In this document: positions 31,414-41,026 of the stretch, piece after piece
Layout: the number at the start of each line of letters is the position of its first letter
Position numbering within the stretch: the first letter of the stretch is position 1
Notes under the pieces: generated by a model
Databases searched by the model: none
The model's input: the letters and a program-made list of their open reading frames with translations, nothing else
Told to the model about the DNA's origin: nothing
Position numbers and translations under genes: made by a program
From: Heracleum sosnowskyi
Lineage: Eukaryota; Streptophyta; Magnoliopsida; Apiales; Apiaceae
DNA length: 64,000 nt
Direction: 5' to 3'
Assembly (NCBI GenBank): GCA_030848705.1
Contig: CM061238.1
Coordinates: 32,642,655 to 32,706,654, forward strand

Positions 31414-33380
31414 TTTTTGCTAAGATTTTTTTGGAGGTAAGAAGTGTGAATAATAAGGGTATAGAATTTGGTATTTATAAAAATAAAAATGTTACCGTTT
31501 ATAACCGTTAAAATTATAACGTTAATATTCTAGCCGTTGTTTTAAAAATAAAAGTTGTGAATATATGCTCACAATCTCACATAGTCACATGCATGCCCAG
31601 TCTTTGCAAAAAAGTAATATTAAAAAATTAGTTTATGGTCAAATGACCCCGGCCCGGGACAGTGGCTCTAGCCACTTCAAACTGTCTTCTCCAATGCTTA
31701 ATTTTCCATTTGTCCAGCCACTTGGACACTTTGAGTGTCCCGATGCATGAAGTGTCCCTGCGCTTCGGGTGCTCTAACAGCCATACATATGTACAGTGTT
31801 TTTTGACTTATTGACTATCCCAATATATCCTAACAAACCAAGAAGACCCATTTTTTTTCCTCTTATGGTAACGTATATATCAAGATAAATATTTATAATC
31901 TTCCCAACTGTTGCAGAATCGGCGACGTGGTCTACGTTGGGACTACATCTATCTATATCTAATACTATACTATTATAAGCAAAACAGGGGATAATTGGTT
32001 GATTTGGTCATGGTTCACACTTTCCGAAAAAATATTAAGACTTTACAAAAATTAATTAAAAAAACAATGAAAGTTATTAATAATAAACAAAAAAAGTACC
32101 CTGTAGACCTACAATCACACACTCTTGCACCTGCACACGGCAAAGCTTCTTCCGAACGAACAATATCGCAATCCCTTGATTAAGCTATAGGTACTATCCT
32201 TCTGTTACTATGTTAATCTGTTGTTATATGTACAAATTGGGTTTTACATGTATGTTGGTCTAAATTTCAGGACTTATTCTTTTACATCGATTTGCAGGCA
32301 TGAACTTTTACATCGATTAGCAGACATGAATGAGGGATTCTACGAAAGTTACAGAAGGTATAATCAAAATCAAAAACTTGTGTGTGTGTGTGAGATTAAT
32401 TATATTTAATAGAGCATCTGATTATAGAGCATTTGATTATAAATTGAGACCTGGTTATTTGATTTGTACACATGGTGGTCGCTATTTTGATATTTTGATG
32501 TGCACAAGTGACTTTCTCGGTTTTCATCGAGTTTGGATAGTTACTAGAGGCTATAATATGTGATTTTTGTGATCTTTCTGTTAGAAGTTAACAACATTAA
32601 ACACCTCATAGCCTTAAATGTTATAGATTAAAGTTCCTTTATTTTTAGTAAGAATGTTCAGTTTCATTGAATTATCGTCCCTTGCATTATAAATGGAAGT
32701 CTCAACTAATATATTCATACTATTTTTATAAAATTATCTTTTTATAGCTAAACGCAATCTATGTGCAGTTGAGCTATATTTGGTTAGTTTGGTTCTAAAA
32801 TCAGGCATACACATCAATTCACCCTCGTGAGCGACTCTCCCTGCAGCACGGCAATTCAGAGCAGTGCAGGACCTCCAACACCCTTCTCTAATCAATCGCC
32901 ATAACAGACCCGGAACAATCAAATCAGCAAATCTGTCCAGGTATTCTCAGTTTGGAGTTAATTTGTTTCAAGTTTTTAATTTAGTTTGTGAGTTTGTACA
33001 TGAATTTGGGGTTGGAGATATAATTGTCAGTTTTGAGTTTGTTGATTTTTCGTATTGATTGTATGTTCTAATCTATCTGTACTACACTTACAATTATGAA
33101 AATTTATATCTGTTAATAATCTATAAATACAATTATGAAAGTTTGTATCTATTTGTCTTGGACTATGTGATTGATGATTAGGTGATTTACATGTATTTCC
33201 CAAACTGCAGGGAATCAAAACTAAGTTGAGCACTTTTGATCATATGATACTTTGTGTTCCACCAAAATTTTGCTTACTAATAAAAAGTGTATGTATGAAA
33301 CAATAAAATTATGATATTTTTTAATACAATAAATTAAAAATTAGGTACCCTCCTTTCTTCAGTGATTTTACTAATCTTTT
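31414..33380. other. Non-Sirevirus DNA with exon-like pieces, no recognised gene
   Basis: The stretch near 31945-31990 (TCTATCTATATCTAATACTATACTATTATAAGC, given here only by its start and end) resembles the start of plant Helitrons, but no matching end was found. Possible splice acceptors (TTTGCAG, TTAGCAG) lie near 32297 and 32322 inside a 26-bp tandem duplication (TTTACATCGATT...GCAG.CATG). A GT-donor-like site lies near 32940. The open stretches are short and I assign no product. Confidence 0.4.
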
Positions 33381-33546
33381 TTAGAGACAAAGAGCGGTTG
33401 CTTCAATCGTAAACATGGGATTGATACCAACAGCAGTTGGAAATACACTTTCATAAAAAACAAATAAGTCTTTGGCTTCCCAACTCTCTTCATTCTCATC
33501 GACTGCACCATTTTCGTCAGAGATACCCATCTTGCAACTGCCCATC
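33381..33546 (-). other. Short open stretch next to the E insertion
   Basis: On the minus strand two overlapping frames are open, and both cross the E insertion point into 59533 and beyond. One reads ...ESWEAKDLFVFYESVFP. It may be an exon of a captured host gene, but I do not recognise it. The TSD CCATC (33542-33546) belongs to element E. Confidence 0.3.
33542..33546. repeat. Target-site duplication of element E, left copy
   Basis: CCATC precedes the TG of the E 5' LTR. The identical CCATC follows the E 3' LTR at 59528-59532. Confidence 0.93.
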
Positions 33547-34754
33547 TGTAAAGCATAATGTAACATAAGATGTAAAAGAGATAACTACAACTCAACAAAG
33601 GACAAGACAGACAATAGTATTAACAGAAGCACAGGAATCCAGAATCAAAGAAGAAAAGGTAAACTCAAAAAATCAAAATACGTTATGTATTCTTGAAGTC
33701 CGTAAACAGGTCACGGAAAGAAGTTCATGAAAATGTTCAAGCCTCAGTGACAACAAAAGAAACAAGACTTTCAAGACGACAGAAGTATGTGAATGATTTA
33801 GGGTTCAGTACCACAGGAATCCAGTGATGAAGCAACCAGGACGACAAAGGACTTATCAGCAGCATTGAATTGCAGACATAAAAGAAGAATTGATCAAGTG
33901 TTATTCATCTGTGAACCAGACCAGTTGCACTAGGTGACGGCACTGAAAAGATCAAATTGTTTTATCGTCTCGGAAGAAATTGATACAGTCTAAAACTTAA
34001 ACACCCTGAAACTTTTCTGGAGACTAACAAAAGAAAAGGTTCGATGGTTTTTCTAAATAGAAAACCATCGAATATATGTAATCATGACATGACATGATTA
34101 TTTTATTATTTGATAGTTTTCTAAAATAGAAAACCATCGAATGTATGTAATCATGGAATGAAATGATTACTTTATTATTTGATAGTTTTCTAGTTTAGTA
34201 AACCATCGAATGGAAAGCATAAAGTAAGTATTCTATTTGATAGTTTTTATTTAAAAACTATCGAATTGAATAATTACTTTATTCATTCGATAGTTTTCAT
34301 TTGGAAAAGTGGGTGAAAAGTTTGTTTGTCTGACAGGTTGATGAGAATTGGACGACCAAGATTGTTTTAACAATTAAGGTTCGATAGTTTTCTAAAAACT
34401 AAGTCTATAATTACACAGAGAGAGGTAGTGTCTTCCTCAGTCGAGGTTAGTTCATAGTAGCAACTACTGAGAGAGAGTTTTGAGCCGGAGAAGATCATAG
34501 AAATTTATAGTGCTCAGAATTCTTTCATTGTATTGATTATGAATAACCTAGAACTCATTGAAGCTAATCTACGGATTAGAAATTGTAGCACCCCTCGAGG
34601 TTTATATTTATAAAATGATATATTCCCCGACTCTTGGTTTGGTTTGGTGTGTTTGATTTCGTTATAGAACTGAATGAATTATCCGCGAACGAAATTGAAT
34701 TATTTGTGAGTATCGTATTCAACCCCCCCTTCTACGATACTTCGGGACCTAACA
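33547..34754 (+). repeat. Element E 5' LTR
   Basis: 1208 bp, TGTAAAGCAT...GGACCTAACA. It contains an array of five hairpin-forming repeats (34040-34310). The 3' end has the CCCCCCTTCTACGATA stretch before ...CTAACA, as in the other Sireviruses of the window. Confidence 0.93.
34040..34310 (+). repeat. Array of hairpin repeats (CGATAGTTTT motif) in the E LTR
   Basis: Four near-palindromes (34040-34072, 34110-34141, 34179-34210, 34236-34266), each with a GATRGTTTT arm and an AAAACYATCGAA arm, are followed by a fifth half copy at about 34287 and another at 34379. Spacing is 50-70 bp, and between them recurs TGTAATCATG.AATGAAATGATTA. The array is repeated in the 3' LTR at 58813-59083. Confidence 0.85.
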
Positions 34755-34756
34755 AT

Positions 34757-34768
34757 TGGTATCAGAGC
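34757..34768 (+). other. Primer-binding site of element E
   Basis: TGGTATCAGAGC, complementary to initiator tRNA-Met, two bases after the LTR. Confidence 0.9.
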
Positions 34769-36600
34769 TTGTTAATCAACATACAGATTAGATCCGGGTA
34801 TTTCAGACCAGTCAGACAAGAATTCTGAGGAGGCCAACTTCTAAATAAATTTATTTTATGAATTTATATTTTAATAAGTTTATTTTATAAATTTAAGTTA
34901 AAATGAATTTATCTTATAAATTTAATTTAAATGAGTTCATTATTTAAACTTGAATAAGTTTATTTGATTAACTTAATTTAAATAAATTTATTTTATAAAT
35001 TCAAGTTAAATAAATTTATATTTTAAACTTACATAAATTTAATTTATGTTATGAATTTATTTTAGAGGTACGACACAGAGCAATTTGTAGTGTGCTAAAG
35101 AGACCCCTTAGAATTTGTGAATTGTAGTCAATTTAGGTGGCCAAATGTTTTTTGAGTCTGAGAAGTATGGTGACTTCGATAGTTTTTTTAAACTATCGAA
35201 GTCGTAATGTTTCTTAGTTTTTCAAAAATGGTCAGCCAAGTTTCTTCGATAGTTTTTATTTTAAAAACAATCGAAGTGCTTGAATTGGCCAGCTTTACAA
35301 AAGCACCCCGAATTAATATATTTCTAAATTATTTATTTATTTCGAATTTTTGTTTAAAAAAATTTCTTAAATTCTAATTTTTCTTAAATATTAATTTACA
35401 TGATTTAATTTTTAAGAAAATTCGAAATTCTTGAAAATTAAATGTTTTGTAAATATTTATTTTTGATTAATTTATTTTTTTTAAGGAAAATTAAAAATTC
35501 TGAATATTTAAATTTTTCTTAAGTATTAAATTGAGGGTGCTCAAGGGCTTGTAGAAGAAGATTCCTCCGGGTGTTAAACTGATTTTTATCTTTCGAAGAA
35601 AAAGATGACCATGAAGCTGATTTCAGGAAGAAGTTTCTACGGATATAATTTTTTTTTTCTAAAGAGATTATGAAGGGAGGAATAAAGGGTGTTAGAGAAT
35701 TGAATGGACAAACCAACATCTCAGTAACGAGCATTATTGTTGGAACCTCAGAACAGAATAGAAGAATTACTAGTAGCTGAATCAGAAGAAGCTCAGGTAG
35801 AAAACCTCGAGAGACTAGACTAAAGATCAGTGTTTCACTTGTCAAGGAAGTTTAGTCACATCAGATTCAGAAGGAGTACAAAAGCCACATCCGTGGATCA
35901 GGCTTATTTATTACGAAGCAAAGATTCTTCAGGATTCAGTTCAAAGAGGTAGTTACAGACTGAGATGGTAACAAAAACAAGAGTGATAGTTTCAACTATG
36001 ATAAGAACTATGTAACGAGAAACTATCAGGGTGTGCTACACAATGAAGAAGCCTAACAAACAAAGAAGAATAGGGACTCAGTTAATAGCTGAAACAGAAG
36101 TGGAATGCTTTGTTGAAGACGCATCAGCACAAAACTTATGTTGCTTAAGGAAAGAGTTGGGATGGATCAGATGACGAGAAGATCATGGATATCTTGCTTT
36201 CATAGCAATCTCTGAAGATGATTCACCTCACATATCTCAGGTATCTTTTCCTTGAACCAATGCAGTATTTAATCCTCAATATTCAAAGCATGTACATAGG
36301 AGATCTTAGGTATGTGTGTATGAATATTTGTAGAATAAGATTTGCAAGTGAGATAGAAGCTTTCTTAAGAAACAACTCTTAGTTTTAGGGGTTAAGTTTC
36401 TGGCACATAAGACCTTAGTAAAGCTAAGTTTCAGTATCCCTAGTAGAACAAGATTTGCTCATTTATTCTGAATTGTTTGTTAAGGGATAATCAGTTTGAA
36501 GGATGGAGGAATTACCTTTAGAGTCAGTAGAATTTGTAGAACACCAAGCTGTATCTAAAACTGACTTAGGTAATAGAGAAAGTTAGATGCCATACAACAA
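34769..36600 (+). other. Element E leader and decayed 5' gag region
   Basis: There is no significant ORF. 34838-35065 is an AT-rich array of degenerate units of the form AATAAATTTATTTTATAAATTTAAGTT. Two strong hairpins of the family motif lie at 35173-35204 (a perfect inverted repeat with arms GACTTCGATAGTTT) and 35243-35276. The rest (35500-36600) has purine-rich, gag-like composition, but I cannot align it to a gag domain. Confidence 0.55.
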
Positions 36601-39600
36601 CAGAATGGATTAGATAGAATTAGTGATTTAATTGTTAATTCTTTTATTCCATGTGTGCTTAGAAAATTATTGAATATCTGTAAATCTACTTGCTACCTGT
36701 TACACTTGTGTATATTGGTTAAAGTAGAAAGTACTGAATTTTCTAAAATGCAGAACATGCCTAATTTGCACATCTCTTATCTGCAATGTCAAAATGCTCA
36801 ATGTATGCCATTTATTCTTATTAACATGTTTGCTTATTTAAATATTATGAATGCATATCTTAGAACTTGCATTAATCATAGAAAAAGCATGTTTAAGAAT
36901 CACATTAGAGCAACGACTGCAAGGTCAGTCAGAGATAAGAATAAGCATGTATAGGTTGAAGCTGTTGTTACCACTTTTAAAAGCAAAATCTCTAATCCAT
37001 CTGGACCCAAGCAAATAAGTTGGGTACCAAGAACTGTCAATCCATTTGTGAGTGCAGGCAAATCAGGTTAATCGATTTATATGCTTTCTTGGTCTTTACT
37101 ACTGAAGACATATGATCGAAGAAAGATCTTGCCATCAAATGTGATTGAGAAAGCTGTTCCGTTAATAATCTTTGGAGATGACAACAAAGGTTTTCATCAC
37201 GGGACATGGCTACGTTGGAAATGGAATGTCATCATGTTTACAATAATTGGTATCATTGATAACAACTAATAATTGGAGTCAAGGATAACAATTAGAAGCA
37301 ACTCTCTTGCTGAAGATTCAAAGCACAAATCTTTTTATTCAATGAAGGAGCAGTGTTTTATCTCAAGCAGGAAGGTTGAGAAGCTCTCACCCTTGCATGA
37401 CAATACAAGGAACTCTTTTCTAAAGATGGTATTGGTGAGAGGACTGCCTCATCTGGGATTCAAGCTAGATGAAATATATGAGGCATGTCATTAAGGGAAG
37501 TCAAAGAAACATCACAGAAAAGCTATAATGTGATAAGCATTACTGAGCCGCTTCAGATGATACGTATGGAACTCTACAGACTAGTTAATGTCTTATCTAC
37601 AACAAAGTAAAGATATACTTCAGTGATGGTTGATGACTACTCTTAATACAAACTGGTGTTGTTTATTCAATCTGAAGGACAGGACATCACAGATGAGATT
37701 AATCACATTTCCATGATCAGTAACAAATACAGGAAGACCCTGAATTGGCCAATAGAAGCAAACTCTGAATTTCTTTCAGGAGTTTGGAGGAAAATGTTTT
37801 ACAAGTAAGCATCTTGGCAAGATTGGCAGCTAAGGCTCTTAAGGATATTTTCCTCGGCTAATCAGTGGAATCTAAAGCCTACGAGGTAAATTTGATTAAT
37901 CAACAAGAGGTGATTGAAAGTCTGGATATGATGTTCAACAACTCCAAGCTCTCAGCTGTTATGTGTGAAATTAATGGTAATGATGATTCAAATCCAAGCA
38001 GTGGTAATGGTAGTTTAACTACACAGCTCAGTACTTCAACAGAACCACTCAGCGAGGATGAGGATTCTCAGGAAATCCCAGCAACAGCTTAGGGGGAGCA
38101 AAAGAAGGATCAATTAGTCAGATCAACACCACAATGAATATCTAGAGGACACTTTAAGAACGTATCTGTCAAGACAAAGGGTTTAGATTCAATATCATTC
38201 CTGATGTCTAGTTCTTAGTGATCCTAGTGGTGGAGTAAAGACTGGAGCTATAGAGTATGAATGATTATTTTCTTGGTTTTCTTTCTGAAGAAGAAACAAA
38301 GAAAGGTAAAGAAGCTCTGATGGATCCAGATTGGGTGATTGCAAAGCAAAATGAACTCAATCAATCTGAAAGACAGAAAGTTTGGAAGCTGGTACCCAGG
38401 CCTAAGGGAAAATCTGTTATTGGAACAAGATGGGTATCCAGAATACTGGATGAAATTGGCATTGTTATGAGGGACAAGGCCAAACTGGATGCTAGGTTAC
38501 TATTAGGAAGCAGTATCTAACGAGAAGCACCAGTGACGAGACTTGAGGATATCAGGATATATCTGTATGGTGAATGTGATCAAGTGCTCTCCTGATTGGT
38601 GAGATAGTAGAAGAAGTCAATGTACAACAGATCCTGGCATTTGCTGTTGCAGATCAATTGTACGTTGTATAACTTCTCTTCACAAGATCACTACAGATTG
38701 GTATGAACCGGTATCAAAACTCAAGCAATCGTCAAAGACATGGTATGACACTCTAACTGAACTTTTACAGAATATGAATTTATTAGAGTTGTCATAAGGC
38801 ACAAACATAATGTCATATATGTGCAGTGATATCATGATTATATTATATGTTGGTCTACTAACGAAAACTTGTGCAAGAAATTTGCCAAGTCATTGCAGAG
38901 AATGTACAAGATGAGTATGTTGGGAAAGTTGCAATTCTTTTTGGAATTACTTTGAGCAAGCCAGAAGATTAATTCTTTTAGGAGCACAAGTAAGCCAAAA
39001 GAGTGATGGCAATAAAAGTAAGTCAAGAATCTTTTGAATGTGCATAATTGAGAAGATTCTAGACATGCCAAGACTCCCTACCAACAGTAGCCACTAAAGC
39101 TTGATCAGGACAAATCAGGTAAAAGACAGAAATGACAAGCTAGAGAGGTATGCGTCTCATTAAGTTATTAGCTGCAAATTGACAACACATATTGTATTCT
39201 CAAGTTGCCAATGTGCAAGGTTCCAAGTGGATTTCAAAAATCTAGTCTTATAGTTATCAACATGATTTTTAGATATCTTAAGGGAATACCAAATCTCAGT
39301 ATATGGTACCCTAAAGATACTTGTTAACATGTTTAGCTATTTAGATATAAAATACGCAGGTTGTAAGAAAGACAGGAGAAGCATCTCTGAATGACAGGAG
39401 GAGCATCTCTAGAAGCTGTCAACTTCGTGGAGGAAGATTGATTTCTTGTTATTATTTCAGGAAATAACTTTATCTCCAACAACTCTGTGGAACAATCCAC
39501 GACAATGCACCTTGACAACAGGTATCATTTCTTTCGAGAGCATGTCTTCAATTCATAGAGTAACTTGCAGACACGCACCTTATTATTTGAAAATCTCATC

Positions 39601-39660
39601 TGCAAGAAACTCTTGAATAAGTTCACAAGTATAAAATTGTTCATATTTTAAGGACTTGTG
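36601..39660 (+). pseudogene. Element E gag-pol remnant
   Basis: Recognisable pieces lie in order on the plus strand. They are a gag end with SGPKQISWVPRT (37000-37040), a protease part with IFGDDNKGFHHG (37165-37210), an integrase zinc region with LVRGLPHLGF (37430-37465), the integrase core start with MVDDYS (37620-37650), the RT start (38257-38520, DPDWVIAKQNELNQ to GKSVIGTRWV) and RT/RNase H scraps to 39620 (YAGCKKDRRS near 39355). Most of the integrase core and the YVDD region are missing or unreadable. There are many stops and frame changes, and no active enzyme can come from it. Confidence 0.8.
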
Positions 39661-39916
39661 AATTTATTTAACATCCAGTCCTCATCTTAATAATTTAGTG
39701 CTAATATCTAACTCATAGATATTTAGTACTAATTTATTATTATTTATTTAATGAAATTTGAATTATGGAAATTGAAGCAGTTCAATATCTTATTTGCTCC
39801 ATAATTTAAAATACATAAAATAAATATGCAGCATAATTTATTGGATTTTAATTGGTTAATATCATTCAATGATATTTAGTCGATTTTATTCTGAGAAAAT
39901 TGTGAATTTTCTGTTG

Positions 39917-39921
39917 ACAAT
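39917..39921. repeat. Target-site duplication of element D, left copy
   Basis: ACAAT precedes the TG of the D 5' LTR, and ACAAT follows its 3' LTR at 54449-54453. D landed in the E spacer between pol and the env-like region. Confidence 0.95.
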
Positions 39922-40975
39922 TGTTGGGATTTATGGGTGATAGCATAGAAACAACTTAACTTTGATTGTACTTAATTTTTTAAATTAAGTAGAACATACT
40001 GTCATAGCCAAAGTATGTTCTTGTAATCAGTATGTAATGTTATTCTAGTTGTATTATTTGAAAGAAGTTCACTTGTGTGTTCAAGCCTCAAAGAATGCTT
40101 TTTGGATGACAACATGAATAAAGGTTACTGTCCTAAAGCTGTGACAGTAAGATTACAAGAAGACAGAATGTTGCAAGTCACGACAGCATATTCACTCTGA
40201 CAGCAACATTGGCGGAAGACTACGCGACAGCAACTATTGCCCTCGACAGCAAGTTTGGGATCCTCGACAGCACTCTATGCGGGGAACTCATACTGTCACC
40301 AAAAGATCATTCCTGTGACAGCAAGCTTTGCGGCAAAAGTAACTGTCTCAATAAAGATCCTTATGCTAGGTATCTTTCTCAGTCAAATCCCGTGACAGTT
40401 TAAATGTTCAAGAAACAGGCGTGATGCAGCATCCCTAAGCTGCACCAAGTCTGCAAGACTACGACAGAAGCTTCAAGGCACTACAAATCAAAAGCGAATC
40501 AATTCAAGAGCAAGGTCAAGTCTTTATCTGCTGAATTGGTTTAGCTGGAAATAGAATGAATCTAGGTTGCTTTCTTTGTAATGTATATCTGACATGTTAG
40601 CAATTTAGGAAAGTCACATGGGTAAGACAATCTGTAAGAAGCTGCCACTTGACAGTGACAGCAGCTTTACAAACCCGTGACTGATAGTGATAGGGTTAGT
40701 CATATACCTACTATCAACTCATTCTAGAAAAGAAACGAAAAGAAAAAAGTGTCTTAGAAGAAAACCCGCAGCTCGAGATCTTTTTCTTGAGGTTGTAGCA
40801 ACACTTTGCAAAATAAATAAAACATTTATTTTGTGAATCTTGTTCTTACTAAATACTGTTCGTGATTGCATATATTGCTGATAACGTTTAATCTTGATTT
40901 TAGTTGTTGAAATTTAGATTGAATTTTATCAGTATTGCATTCATCCCCCCCTTCTGCAATACACAAGGACTAACA
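39922..40975 (+). repeat. Element D 5' LTR
   Basis: 1054 bp, TGTTGGGATTT...GGACTAACA. It holds about 14 copies of the family word in either orientation (TACTGTC, TGACAGC, CGACAGC), concentrated at 40000-40430 and near 40660. The end carries the C7 run that differs from the 3' LTR. Confidence 0.95.
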
Positions 40976-40977
40976 AC

Positions 40978-40989
40978 TGGTATCAGAGC
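40978..40989 (+). other. Primer-binding site of element D
   Basis: TGGTATCAGAGC, complementary to initiator tRNA-Met, two bases after the LTR. Confidence 0.92.
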
Positions 40990-41026
40990 TTTCAGATTAA
41001 CATACATATCTGAGATCCCGGAGAAA

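Larger units (their letters stand above)
29596..33546. other. Foreign block inside A gag, left part
   Basis: Together with 59533-62336 this is about 6.8 kb of DNA unrelated to the Sireviruses. It replaces exactly 130 bp of A gag (equivalent to B 14499-14628). There is no duplication or inverted terminal repeat at its ends. It contains AT-rich sequence, a tandem repeat at 29812-30023, a GC-rich CCCCG-motif patch (30335-30480), a DNA-transposon-like ORF fragment (30991-31413) and exon-like stretches between 32100 and 33060. I recognise no complete gene. Element E inserted in it at 33546. Confidence 0.7.

Noticed and set aside
31945..31990. Helitron-like 5' end
   Set aside because: The start resembles plant Helitrons, but I found no CTRR end with a hairpin before a T in 31990-33546 or 59533-62336. 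A CTAG near 61727 lacks a hairpin and is followed by A. Kept only as a remark.
34040..34310. Regularly spaced repeats that might suggest a CRISPR array
   Set aside because: The repeats are imperfect palindromes within an LTR, the spacers are similar to each other, and the DNA is plant nuclear.
40209..40403. Plus-strand ORF of 64 codons, repeated at 53680-53874
   Set aside because: It lies inside the D LTRs in the repeat-rich U3 part; no sign of coding selection.
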